The notes under the pieces were generated by a model. It made no database searches, was not told the DNA's origin, and saw only the letters and a list, made by a program, of their open reading frames with translations. Shown one piece after another: positions 25,607 through 33,983 of a stretch of 64,000 bases of DNA; position 1 is the first letter of the stretch, and every line of letters begins with the position of its first letter. Source of the DNA: Psychroflexus curvus (lineage in GTDB: Bacteria; Bacteroidota; Bacteroidia; Flavobacteriales; Flavobacteriaceae); NCBI RefSeq assembly GCF_020164585.1, contig NZ_JAIQZF010000002.1:248001-312000 (forward strand), in the 5' to 3' direction. The position numbers and the translations under genes are program-made.

Positions 25607-26176
25607 TTAAACTGCGTAACCGTCGATATACTCATCCGGATAAACGATTTTATAATTTCTAAAGTTTATATTATTAAATTCTAATACACAGATTTGAATT
25701 TCTGGCTTATATGATAAATAATGAAATGGTTTATCTGGTTCAAAAATAATTCTATAATTTGGTTGAAAATTCTTTGACTTTGAGTTTATACCGTAGGCTC
25801 TTATAACACTATACTCGGGAAATATATTTTTAGATTTCATAAATCGAATTACTCTACTTACAGTAGTTTGAGTAGTAAGTATACCTTTTTCTTTCATGTA
25901 ATCTATACTATCTCCAAAATCTTTCAAGTGCTTAGTATTTCCAACTAAATCAAAACAATTATCATCATTCAAATCTATAATTGCTTCGCATATAATATAA
26001 GAATTACCACAATGTGATTCTCCCCACCAATGCGCATTCTCTATAAAAGAATCCCAAAAGTAATAACCATCACCGAGCCATGAATTTTTCCAATTACAAG
26101 GGAAAGGGCCGTCGCTTTCTACTTCATCTGGGTTTTCTTTGTCTTTTAAGGTTTGATAAATTTTGGTATTTTTCAA
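25607..26176 (-). CDS. Putative ADP-ribosyltransferase-like toxin of chaperone-linked cassette
   Basis: A 189-residue soluble protein. The N-terminal half has a pattern typical of ART-fold enzymes: a strand with KIYQTLKD, then W-L-G-D-G-Y-Y-F-W (33-41) followed by a helix SFIENAHWWGES, comparable to the LGxGxYF segment of ARTs. A late strand EIQICVLE (159-166) could carry the catalytic glutamate. It starts one base after the SecB-like gene. By analogy with the E. coli CmdTAC defence system, where an ART toxin modifies mRNA, this is the proposed toxin. The ART fold is inferred from pattern only; another nuclease-type toxin is possible. Confidence 0.5.
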   Translation of the reverse strand: MKNTKIYQTLKDKENPDEVESDGPFPCNWKNSWLGDGYYFWDSFIENAHWWGESHCGNSYIICEAIIDLNDDNCFDLVGNTKHLKDFGDSIDYMKEKGILTTQTTVSRVIRFMKSKNIFPEYSVIRAYGINSKSKNFQPNYRIIFEPDKPFHYLSYKPEIQICVLEFNNINFRNYKIVYPDEYIDGYAV

Positions 26177-26177
26177 A

Positions 26178-26609
26178 CTACTGCTCTTTGATTACTTTCG
26201 TATTATCTTTAAGCGGCTTTTCTAATGCTGATAGATTTAAGGTAGGCAGCATAATTTGCGGTACGTTAGCCTGGTTTGTAACCATACTTACATAGGCTCG
26301 CATGTATGGGAATAAAATAGCAATACTGTTTCTATAGAAAAATTCAGGAACATCATCAATATTATTAACGTCTTCAAATTTAAAAACACCCACACATTTA
26401 ACTTGCACAAAAGGTGCTGTATCTTTTTCTTTTGAAGAAAAAGCTGAAAAGATAAAATGTAACGTATATTTTTTTTCATTTTCTATAAACTCACCACTAG
26501 GATTAAAATCTACAAACAAATTATCACTAGTACGATGATTCATATCGATATGAACCTGGTTGAAGTTATATTTTTCAATTGAGAAGCTTGCTCTTTTTGT
26601 GTTTTCCAT
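26178..26609 (-). CDS. SecB-like chaperone
   Basis: A 143-residue protein whose C-terminal half matches the SecB fold: FYRNSIAILFPYMRAYVSMVTNQ (91-113) followed by VPQIMLPTLNL (116-126), equivalent to the conserved LFPYaRe...FPqlnLaPvNF of SecB. SecB is mainly a proteobacterial export chaperone; in other phyla solitary SecB-like genes are often part of toxin-antitoxin-chaperone modules. Three bases after the small upstream ORF and one before the ART-like gene, it fits that role. Confidence 0.8.
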   Translation of the reverse strand: MENTKRASFSIEKYNFNQVHIDMNHRTSDNLFVDFNPSGEFIENEKKYTLHFIFSAFSSKEKDTAPFVQVKCVGVFKFEDVNNIDDVPEFFYRNSIAILFPYMRAYVSMVTNQANVPQIMLPTLNLSALEKPLKDNTKVIKEQ

Positions 26610-26612
26610 ACT

Positions 26613-26858
26613 TTAAGTTTTAGATAAAAAAAAATCCGAACTAAAGTTCGGATTTTCAAAGTTATTAATCAAATCTTCGGGGGGTAAATTATTTTGTAAT
26701 ATACCAACATCTATTAACTGTTTGGATACTTCAATAAAGGTTTCAACATTTGGGCTTTCAACTTTGTCGTACTTTTTAGTTTTTTCCCAATCATCCTTTA
26801 CTTGCTCCGGCGATGTATTTTCAAAATACATCTTCAATCTTTCAAGTATAGTTTCCAT
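26613..26858 (-). CDS. Candidate antitoxin of chaperone-linked cassette
   Basis: An 81-residue protein, mostly helical, with LERLKMYFENTSPEQVKDDWEKTKKYD followed by a variable part. The C-terminal tail (61-81, with NNFENPNFSSDFFL) is hydrophobic-aromatic and could be a chaperone-addiction tail bound by the SecB-like protein. There is no known DNA-binding domain. It is first in the three-gene operon, just after a clear promoter. Confidence 0.55.
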   Translation of the reverse strand: METILERLKMYFENTSPEQVKDDWEKTKKYDKVESPNVETFIEVSKQLIDVGILQNNLPPEDLINNFENPNFSSDFFLSKT

Positions 26859-26889
26859 TGTAATTTATTTTTGAGCTTAACTCAGTATG

Positions 26890-26919
26890 CAAATGTAGCA
26901 TATAAAGCTAGTTTAGCAA
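26890..26919 (-). promoter_or_regulatory. Bacteroidota-type promoter of toxin-antitoxin-chaperone cassette
   Basis: On the reverse strand TTG (26919-26917), a 19-base spacer and TACATTTG (26897-26890) match TTG-N(17-20)-TAnnTTTG. The start codon of the first gene is 32 bases further on. So the cassette has its own promoter, separate from the methyltransferase gene. Confidence 0.65.
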
Positions 26920-26954
26920 AAGATTTAAATATTATTTAATAGGTAAGAATAAAC

Positions 26955-27063
26955 CTTGCTTAATTCGTTTTTATATCTTGCCTAATATATGCAAAATATT
27001 GTAATTCAATTGCATATATCCTTTTGAGAAACCTTGCTTAATGTGTTTCTAAGCTTGCTTAAA
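26955..27063. promoter_or_regulatory. Four CTTGC(T/C)TAA(T/A) repeats upstream of the cassette promoter
   Basis: CTTGCTTAAT (26955-26964), CTTGCCTAAT (26977-26986), CTTGCTTAAT (27033-27042) and CTTGCTTAAA (27054-27063) are direct repeats. They form two pairs, each spaced 21-22 bases, that is two helical turns, located upstream of the -33 element. This is the layout of a regulator binding array. The binding protein is unknown; candidates are cassette proteins or an island regulator. Confidence 0.5.
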
Positions 27064-27119
27064 TCCATTTTTACATCATTTATTATTATTTCACAGAAGG
27101 ACATTGGTGTCCCTTTGTA

Positions 27120-29813
27120 CTAATTCACTTTCTTCTTCCTAGTCCTTTTCAGTTTTTGAAACAAAGTATCCTTAGCTACCATCTTTTCATATTCTTTAAA
27201 TAAATACTCTAACCGTTGAGTATCGTTCTCAAAAGGTTGTAAGCGGTAACAACGCTCTACGGCTTCGTCTAGGTCTTTATGGGCTTGGCGTAAACCTTTG
27301 GGCATTTTATCGGGGTCGTACAGCTCTGCCATGGTTTTTTCGGGATGCTTTTCTCGCTCTTCTAACACCGCATATACATTTTCTTCTATATTGGCTTTTT
27401 TGACTCTGCTGATTTCTGGGAAAGGGAAAGTGTTGTAAACCATATTGACAGAATATCTTATATCATTTCTCATTCTACCTGAAATAGCTTTAGCCCACAA
27501 AATGTGTAATTTACTTATGAGTATACCAAATATGTAAATATCGGCATCATATATTGTTAAAAGCCCATTACTTGCAACTGTTTCTTTTCTTAAAAAATCT
27601 ACAGGTAAATATTCTCTTCTTAGAGAACTTGTGAATGGTAAAGCTAACGCTACTCCCTCTTCATATTTTCTGTAAAAAAATCTATGTGGTACTGATGAAG
27701 CTTTTTTAGCATCTCGTCCACCATTTATACGATACTGATAGCACTTATCTATTCTATCTTTAATTTTTTCAATTGATTTAGCTTCTTCAATTTCATCATC
27801 ATTTATCCATAAACAATACCTTTCGTAACCGTTTAAAAAATCATTACCTCCTAAATATGGTTTGATAAATTTTGATGACTTTTCATCTTTCTTTTCAAGA
27901 TCCATTTTATCAGATAATGTTAATACAAGGTGACCACCATCAATACCGCTACTCCCTAATGCCATTTTAGGAAAAGATGAAATTGGGTCGTTCCTTTTCT
28001 CAATAAATATGGTGGGGGCTCCAGTAAGATAGGGGTTTATATTATCAACTTCACTTAAAGTACCTATGTTATATATTTTTTTATTACCATTTGATTTATT
28101 TTGTAAACCTATAATAACAACAGAAACACCTGCGTTTGATTTTGCATTATTTGACCAATTAAATGTAGTATGAGCAAACCCAATTTCAATTTCATTATTA
28201 AAAATATACGGCCACAATAAAGACACCTGTTCTCCTTGGCATATTGAATTAGTTGACACAAAAGAAGTCCTCGAGTTAGAGTTTTTTATATAATCAGCAC
28301 CTTTTTTAAACCAACAACTTATGTAATCTAATCTCTTTACATTACCTAAACCTTTAAAAACAGACGACATATCTTCTTTTTGTTCTTTTTCCCATCCTTT
28401 ATAACCTAAATAAGGCGGATTTCCTAACAAATAAATTTCATCGTCTTTATGTTTAGGGCAAACTTTTTCCCAATCGACACGAGTAGCGTTGGCGAGGGTA
28501 ATGTTTCCCGAAGCTTTTAAAGGTAAAATAGGGTTGGACTTGCCGAGTTCGAGTTGGTTTTCAAAATACTTGTTCATTTGGTGTTCGGCGAGCCAAAGTG
28601 AAAGTTTAGCGATTTCGTGGGCAAAGTCGTCTATCTCTATACCATAAAACTGGGTAAGCTGAATGTTGGAATAAATAAAGCTTTGTTGGTTTTCGGTATC
28701 TAATAAAGCTTGCCAGATTTCAATTTCTAGTTTGCGTAATTCTTTGTAAGCAATAATCAGGAAATTACCACTGCCACAAGCAGGGTCAAATATTTTGAGT
28801 TTGCTAATGCGGTCTAATAGTTTCCGTAGTTTCTTAGAGTTGCCTTTGGCTTTTTCTAATTCTTCATATAAATCATCTAAAAACAAAGGTTTTATCACCT
28901 TCATGATATTGGGTACAGAAGTGTAGTGCATTCCTAAATTTCCCCGTTGGTCGGGATTGACAACTGCTTGAATCATGGACCCAAAAATATCGGGGTTGAT
29001 GTGGCTCCAATCTAACTCCCCGCTTTCTTCTAGTATATTCCTAGCTTGTTTATTGAATTTTGGAATGCTGATAACATCCTGAAATAAACCGCCATTGACA
29101 TAAGGAAATTGGCTGATGTAACTTGCCTGCTTGCTATTGTCTTTGGTGTTTAAGGCTTTAAAAAGTTTGTCTAAATACAAGTGTACATCGCTCCCATCTT
29201 TTTGGGTGTGTTGCATCAAGTTATTGGTAAACATGCCCTTTATGGGGAAGATATCTGTATCTTCTGCGAAAAAGCAAAATAACAATCGAGAGAAAAATAG
29301 GTTAAGTTCTCCTACGCCGTTTTCTAGTATTTCAGGGTTTTCTTCAATTAAAATATCATACAACTTTGCCATACGGTAGGAAGCTTTTCTGTCGGCTTCA
29401 TTTTCGTTACTGGCGGTATAAACTTCTTGTCCTGCCCAGGGTAAGAAAAACGTATGATTTTTAGGTAAGTCTTTTATGCTAACCTGCAGGTTTTTGTTGG
29501 TGCGAGTATCCTTAGCGGCAATCTCATTGTAGTTGGTAATGATGATAAAACGTGGGTTGTGTTTTAGGTTTTCATCTTTGCTATAATCGTCTACCAATGC
29601 CATTAAGTTATCGCTATCTACTTCTTTAAAAAAGAGTTTCTTTTTGTAGAGGATTTCATCTTTATTTTTGGCTAGGTTGAAATCGCCTTTTTGAAGTCGG
29701 GTAATGGAAGTTTTGGAAATGCCGTAGGCACGTAATAAGTCGTATATAAAACGTTGTGTATTGAAGTTGTTAACGAGTTCTTGTACTTTATCGTGAATTT
29801 CGGTTGAGGTCAT
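27120..29813 (-). CDS. Class I SAM-dependent DNA methyltransferase (MmeI/type IIG-like)
   Basis: An 897-residue protein with SAM-binding motif I FDPACGSGNFLI (near residue 342) and catalytic motif IV NPPYLGYKG (near 463), as in N6-adenine methyltransferases of MmeI-like and type IIG enzymes. A large N-terminal helical region and a C-terminal target-recognition region (about 600-830, ending with HxLWAKAISGRMRNDIRYS...FPFPE) are present. No PD-(D/E)XK nuclease motif was seen at the N-terminus, so it may only methylate, with the helicase and GIY-YIG proteins as the restriction side. Confidence 0.88.
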   Translation of the reverse strand: MTSTEIHDKVQELVNNFNTQRFIYDLLRAYGISKTSITRLQKGDFNLAKNKDEILYKKKLFFKEVDSDNLMALVDDYSKDENLKHNPRFIIITNYNEIAAKDTRTNKNLQVSIKDLPKNHTFFLPWAGQEVYTASNENEADRKASYRMAKLYDILIEENPEILENGVGELNLFFSRLLFCFFAEDTDIFPIKGMFTNNLMQHTQKDGSDVHLYLDKLFKALNTKDNSKQASYISQFPYVNGGLFQDVISIPKFNKQARNILEESGELDWSHINPDIFGSMIQAVVNPDQRGNLGMHYTSVPNIMKVIKPLFLDDLYEELEKAKGNSKKLRKLLDRISKLKIFDPACGSGNFLIIAYKELRKLEIEIWQALLDTENQQSFIYSNIQLTQFYGIEIDDFAHEIAKLSLWLAEHQMNKYFENQLELGKSNPILPLKASGNITLANATRVDWEKVCPKHKDDEIYLLGNPPYLGYKGWEKEQKEDMSSVFKGLGNVKRLDYISCWFKKGADYIKNSNSRTSFVSTNSICQGEQVSLLWPYIFNNEIEIGFAHTTFNWSNNAKSNAGVSVVIIGLQNKSNGNKKIYNIGTLSEVDNINPYLTGAPTIFIEKRNDPISSFPKMALGSSGIDGGHLVLTLSDKMDLEKKDEKSSKFIKPYLGGNDFLNGYERYCLWINDDEIEEAKSIEKIKDRIDKCYQYRINGGRDAKKASSVPHRFFYRKYEEGVALALPFTSSLRREYLPVDFLRKETVASNGLLTIYDADIYIFGILISKLHILWAKAISGRMRNDIRYSVNMVYNTFPFPEISRVKKANIEENVYAVLEEREKHPEKTMAELYDPDKMPKGLRQAHKDLDEAVERCYRLQPFENDTQRLEYLFKEYEKMVAKDTLFQKLKRTRKKKVN

Positions 29814-30201
29814 ACTATATAATTCATAGTTAGTTTAGTCCAAGGGCAATACTAAACTTCCATTTAGATGTTATAAAAGTAAATACTTTAATCAGAAATC
29901 ATCATAGTTTTAAAAATAAATGGAAATTTTCACCTCAAAATAATTATTTGAAATCCAGATAATTTCAATCAGATTAGTATTAATATACCAATGCTTGTAT
30001 ATACGCTGAAGGACAATTCTTTACTTTTTATAAAATTAATCTGCTTAACTTGAAGTCTAAAAAATCATCTATAAAGTGTTTAAAATTGAGTAACTAACTT
30101 ATTTGATAACATTGATATTTTATTTAAGCTTTGTATAAAATAGCAGTTATGGACAGGTGATAACAACGCAAATTTGAAAAATACTCACTGCCCATGTACT
30201 A
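29814..30201. other. Gene-free stretch in island
   Basis: This AT-rich region, 388 bases, lies between the methyltransferase start and the end of the Rep-like gene. No ORF with protein-like composition, no convincing hairpin and no promoter of the TTG/TAnnTTTG type was found by eye. It probably contains the methyltransferase promoter. Confidence 0.5.
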
Positions 30202-31389
30202 CTATATAGAATCAAACAAATCACCTCTATTGCCTTGATTGGGGTTGTTAGCAATAGTTTCAATAGAATTCAAAATCTTTTGAGCTTCAAGGTCATCAAT
30301 TTTGAATTTTTCCTTAATCAAAAGTAGAAGCTTTTCATCAACACTGTAATATTTAGTGCTAGATTTTTTTTGGATAAAGCCATTGGGTTTCTCGATTTTA
30401 TTAGGTTTTATAAACGATTTTGTATGTTTTTCAGGAATAATGTCGAAAATATTAAAAATCAAATCTTTTGATTTAAGCTGAAAAAGCGCAAGAAGATAAT
30501 CCTTGTCAAATAATTTTAGTAGGTCAACATTAATCTCATGGTAAGACTTACCTTTAATTGTATATTCATTTTCTATTTCTCGATACATTTCAATTTTCTG
30601 ATTTGAAAAATTAAATATGTCTTTAATTGAATCAAATTCCTTGACTTTACGCTTACATTTATTTAGATAGTATTTTGTAATTGTAGGCTTTGTCATATCA
30701 AATTTTGAGAAATAAACAAGATTACGGCTACCACGAAAAGAGTCTAAATTATTAAAAACAAGTTCAAATCTAAATATATCTCTGGAAGTATCTAAGCCTT
30801 GTTTTTTTAGATAATTTAAAATATAAAAGTCTTTAGAGTCTTCAATCGCCTTCTTTTTATCTTCAAGTCTTAGAACTAAATCACGTTTATTTTTATCAAT
30901 ATTCCTAAAATAGAAACTCTCGTGATTATTAGGGGTGTACATATTTTCTCTGTAAATCTCATCTCCCATATAAACGTGGTGATTTGTAGGCTGAACGATT
31001 TTACTATTTTGGATATGACTCAAAACAGAATTAAAAATGGTTGAACCCACAAAATCTCTTGCAATTTCCATTTTACTGGGTTGGACTTCAAAGTCTAATG
31101 AGATTAGGAATTTGAAGACCTGCATTATTTCATCCTGGTGATAGTATAAGCTATATTTATTGAATCTTATATGACTTACTTTATCTCTCCGTTTAAAGCT
31201 GTAGTCAAATTTTGCAATCTCTTTACTACCGTACATGAGCAAAAGGTTCTCACTATAATTGTTATCTATTTGAGTACTTTTAGTAAGTTTAAGGCTCTTG
31301 TCATATTTGTCAAGTTGAATTTTAAAATTTATTAAAGAGTCTTCAAATCTCAGGGTCAGTCTTAGCTTATCTATTATTACATTTTCCAT
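30202..31389 (-). CDS. Rep-like protein (replication initiation factor type), putative
   Basis: A 395-residue basic protein. The pattern of strands with SHIRFNKYSLYYHQ, the segment PSKMEIARDFVGS (about 104-116), VLRLEDKKKAIED and IFRFELVFNNLDS resembles plasmid and phage replication initiators of the RstA/Rep_trans type, but a catalytic tyrosine cannot be named with certainty. It lies inside the integrative island, where such proteins start rolling-circle replication of the excised form. The long C-terminal part is unrecognised. Confidence 0.45.
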   Translation of the reverse strand: MENVIIDKLRLTLRFEDSLINFKIQLDKYDKSLKLTKSTQIDNNYSENLLLMYGSKEIAKFDYSFKRRDKVSHIRFNKYSLYYHQDEIMQVFKFLISLDFEVQPSKMEIARDFVGSTIFNSVLSHIQNSKIVQPTNHHVYMGDEIYRENMYTPNNHESFYFRNIDKNKRDLVLRLEDKKKAIEDSKDFYILNYLKKQGLDTSRDIFRFELVFNNLDSFRGSRNLVYFSKFDMTKPTITKYYLNKCKRKVKEFDSIKDIFNFSNQKIEMYREIENEYTIKGKSYHEINVDLLKLFDKDYLLALFQLKSKDLIFNIFDIIPEKHTKSFIKPNKIEKPNGFIQKKSSTKYYSVDEKLLLLIKEKFKIDDLEAQKILNSIETIANNPNQGNRGDLFDSI

Positions 31390-31702
31390 TTTTGAGCGTT
31401 GTTTTTATTATATATTAAAATGCTATCCGCTCGTCGTATGTTTTTTTAATGAAAAAGCTATGAGGGTTGAAATTTGTTTATCTAAATGATTTGATTCTGA
31501 TAAGAATTAAGGTATTATAAACCTTTAATTGAAATTTACTAGGTAATTGTTATATGTAGTAAATATTATTTAATCACTTAATAGAAGTGTATTATAGTGA
31601 GTGATTTAGGTACTTGAAGCTTTTAGAGTCGGCTAATTTTTTTAAAAAAATAAACTTATCTAATTATTCTGATATAACAATCAATAACATAAAATTATTG
31701 AT
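31390..31702. other. Divergent intergenic region of island
   Basis: This 313-base AT-rich stretch separates the Rep-like gene (reverse) and the HTH gene (forward), so it should hold both promoters. Apart from the palindrome abutting the HTH start (31680-31702) nothing is recognisable. Confidence 0.5.
31680..31702. promoter_or_regulatory. Palindrome abutting start of HTH gene
   Basis: ATCAATAA (31680-31687) and TTATTGAT (31695-31702) are exact inverted repeats with a 7-base spacer, immediately before the ATG at 31703. This is a plausible operator for autoregulation by the HTH protein, or an mRNA hairpin blocking translation. Confidence 0.45.
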
Positions 31703-31993
31703 ATGAGTAAAGGATTTACAGGTTTTGGATTAACCGAGGATGAGTTTAGAGAAATGATTCGTGAGGTAATAGTAGACGAGTTAGGTGTGTTTATTGAAAA
31801 AATGCAAGAAGTTAAATTACAGCCTACTTCAAGGAAAGAAATGCTTACCAGACAGGAAGTGATTGATGAATACAAAATAGGGTCGACCAGATTGTACAAT
31901 CTTAAAAAAGAAAATAAACTAGTCCCCAAAAATTTTGAAGAGGGAAGAAGAGATTACTATTTTAGAGAAGATTTAGACAAGCATTTCAAATGA
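31703..31993 (+). CDS. Helix-turn-helix, excisionase-like protein
   Basis: A 96-residue protein with a helical N-terminus and a C-terminal MerR/AlpA-like helix-turn-helix: TRQEVIDEYKIGSTRLYNLKKENKLVPKNFEEGRRDYYFREDLDKHF. Such small proteins in integrative elements act as recombination directionality factors or regulators. It converges with the integrase gene: the two stop codons are directly adjacent, with no gap. Confidence 0.7.
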   Translation: MSKGFTGFGLTEDEFREMIREVIVDELGVFIEKMQEVKLQPTSRKEMLTRQEVIDEYKIGSTRLYNLKKENKLVPKNFEEGRRDYYFREDLDKHFK

Positions 31994-33295
31994 TTATTTT
32001 ATTGTTGTTCTATTCCAAAACTGTTTTAATTTTTCTGCATACTCACGTGGTGTTATTTTAATATATTTCAAAAATTCCGTTTCAGTTTTGTGTCCAGTAA
32101 TTTTCATTATTGTGAGCGAGTCAATCTTACCGTAGAGGTTGGTAGCAAAGGATCTACGACAGATATGTGAAGAAATTAACTCATACTTTGGATACTTATC
32201 TTTTCTCTTACGTGATAAAATATCAACAACCTCTCCTTTATCATTTTTCTTTTCGACCATAACCCTTTTTGCTCCCTCAATAATTTCATCAATCCCTGCT
32301 TTTTTTGAAACTTTTTTAATGTAATCATTGAATTTTTGGTCAGATATTTCTCTAGGGAAATCCCCATCCCTGCTTTTTAAAATCTCCTCGACTTGTGGAT
32401 GGATTGGAATTATTACTGGAAAATCTGTCTTTTTAGTTTTCCAATTTATAAAGCCATCATCTATGTTTTTCTTTTTTAGTTTTAATAAATCTGAAACTCT
32501 TAAACCAGTCCGTAAACCAATTATAAACCAGTCTCGAGCATTTTTCAAGTGGTCATGTTTTAAGTTTTGGTTGTAAATCTTATTTATTTCATCATCATTC
32601 AGATAGGTGTCAACAGTATCATTATCTGGTGAAAAAAAATCTCTACTTTCTACATCTTTATGAACAGATATGTCTTGTCTTTTTGCATTTCTACAAAACA
32701 ACTTTATGTCATCAATATAACCACCAATTGTTTTGTTGCCGAGCATATGCTCAGTCTCTAAAAAGATTATAAAATCACTGTGAAATGATAAATCGATTTT
32801 TTTCAAAAGCACTCTTTGCCCTTTGTATTTCTCGAAGTCAATAATTTTATTCTTAGTTGAGCGATAATGTTGTCTAGTCTTCTCTTTGATACTCTTTCCA
32901 TCTCTTGTTTTTCTAGTCTTAGAATCTTCTATATATTTATCAATAAAATTAGTGAGGTAAAGCTTTTCATTCTCTTGGTATTCATTATCTTCATGATTTA
33001 AGATAAAAGCTAATTTGCGTTTGAGCCATTTGCTGTCAACTATTGCTGCTTCTAGTTTAGCATTCTCAAATTCTTTTTTTACGTGAGTGTCAAGGTTGCG
33101 TAGCTTTTCATTAAGTAGCTTGTAATCGACTTTTTTTGTCTTAAGAATTTCCTCTTTGGTTTTGCTCCACCTATCTTTAGGAACTTGAATTTTTGTTGAC
33201 AAACTACAATCGAATTTGGCGCCTTGTTTAAATCGATAGTATATGGTTGAAAATTCCTTTTTACTATCTTTTATTATAAACTTACCTGATGCCAT
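31994..33295 (-). CDS. Tyrosine-type site-specific integrase
   Basis: A 433-residue integrase of the Bacteroidota phage_int_SAM type: N-terminal arm-binding region (1-100), core-binding SAM-like domain (about 105-210) and catalytic domain with the arginine in GLRTGLRVSDLL, H-x-x-R in SHICRRSF, H in ITGHKTET and the tyrosine in EFLKYI. It starts 157 bases from the right direct repeat of the island and presumably integrates at tRNA-Leu. Confidence 0.93.
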   Translation of the reverse strand: MASGKFIIKDSKKEFSTIYYRFKQGAKFDCSLSTKIQVPKDRWSKTKEEILKTKKVDYKLLNEKLRNLDTHVKKEFENAKLEAAIVDSKWLKRKLAFILNHEDNEYQENEKLYLTNFIDKYIEDSKTRKTRDGKSIKEKTRQHYRSTKNKIIDFEKYKGQRVLLKKIDLSFHSDFIIFLETEHMLGNKTIGGYIDDIKLFCRNAKRQDISVHKDVESRDFFSPDNDTVDTYLNDDEINKIYNQNLKHDHLKNARDWFIIGLRTGLRVSDLLKLKKKNIDDGFINWKTKKTDFPVIIPIHPQVEEILKSRDGDFPREISDQKFNDYIKKVSKKAGIDEIIEGAKRVMVEKKNDKGEVVDILSRKRKDKYPKYELISSHICRRSFATNLYGKIDSLTIMKITGHKTETEFLKYIKITPREYAEKLKQFWNRTTIK

Positions 33296-33452
33296 TTTGA
33301 ATAATTTCCCCCAAATATACCCCCAATTTTAGAGTTTCAAATGAATTTGGATGAAATTTATTGAAACATGAAAGTCAACGATATACTATAAACACAATGT
33401 TTTCGGGTATGTTTTGTATCATTTTGTTTCGTTTAAAATTAGAGTTTTACTT

Positions 33453-33467
33453 TCTCCGCCCGTACTT
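33453..33467. other. attR-like direct repeat
   Basis: This is an exact copy of 21412-21426 (TCTCCGCCCGTACTT). To its right the original tRNA-Leu downstream region begins: a terminator hairpin and then the interrupted tRNA copies. Confidence 0.75.
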
Positions 33468-33469
33468 TG

Positions 33470-33499
33470 AAAGAGCTTCTCATTTGAGAGGCTCTTTTT
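33470..33499 (+). terminator. Terminator originally behind tRNA-Leu
   Basis: AAAGAGC plus imperfect TTCTC/GAGAG and GCTCTTT form a hairpin followed by a T run. It recurs in units 2 and 3. Confidence 0.7.
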
Positions 33500-33597
33500 T
33501 TTTGATTTTGAAAATAAAGGTGTAAGTGTTCTCTGAATACCTTCCTGAAGTTTCAGGATTTGTGAGGAGGTTTTTTGAATTCGCCAGTAAATGTGGA

Positions 33598-33724
33598 GGG
33601 CGTGGTGCCCGCCCGAACGTACCTTTTCGGTACGGGCGGGGAATTGGTAGACACGCTAGACTTAGGATCTAGTGCCGCAAGGTGTGAGAGTTCGTTCCGA
33701 TAGCTATCGGAACTCCTGCCCGTA
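33598..33724 (+). pseudogene. Interrupted tRNA-Leu relic 1
   Basis: The anticodon arm and variable arm are identical to the intact tRNA-Leu(UAG). A 33-base hairpin-forming sequence is inserted after GGGCGTGGTG, destroying the D-stem context, and the T-arm carries the perfect 18-bp palindrome TTCCGATAGCTATCGGAA (33695-33712) in place of the T-loop bases. The new 5' part ACGGGCG can still pair with a 3' acceptor strand. It is probably not functional. Confidence 0.75.
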
Positions 33725-33857
33725 CTTTGAAAGAGCTTCTCATTTGAGAGGCTCTTTTTTTTTGATTTTGAAAATAAAGGTGTAAGTGTTCTCTGAATAC
33801 CTTCCTGAAGTTTCAGGATTTGTGAGGAGGTTTTTTGGATTCGCCAGTAAATGTTGA

Positions 33858-33983
33858 GGGCGTGGTGCCCACCCGAACGTGCCTTTTCGGTACGGGCGGG
33901 GAATTGGTAGACACGCTAGACTTAGGATCTAGTGCCGCAAGGTGTGAGAGTTCGTTCCGATGGCTATCGGAACTCCCGCCGTA
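33858..33983 (+). pseudogene. Interrupted tRNA-Leu relic 2
   Basis: As relic 1, with the palindrome changed at one base (TTCCGATGGCTATCGGAA, 33955-33972) and one C missing from the acceptor 3' strand, so the acceptor stem is also damaged. Confidence 0.75.

Larger units (their letters stand above)
21412..33467. mobile_element. Integrative island at tRNA-Leu (defence island)
   Basis: About 12 kb bounded by a 15-bp direct repeat of the tRNA-Leu 3' end, with a tyrosine integrase gene at the right end, a small HTH/excisionase-like gene, a Rep-like gene and defence-type genes. No conjugation or phage structural genes are visible, so it would need a helper or is a satellite-like integrative element. 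Confidence 0.75.
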
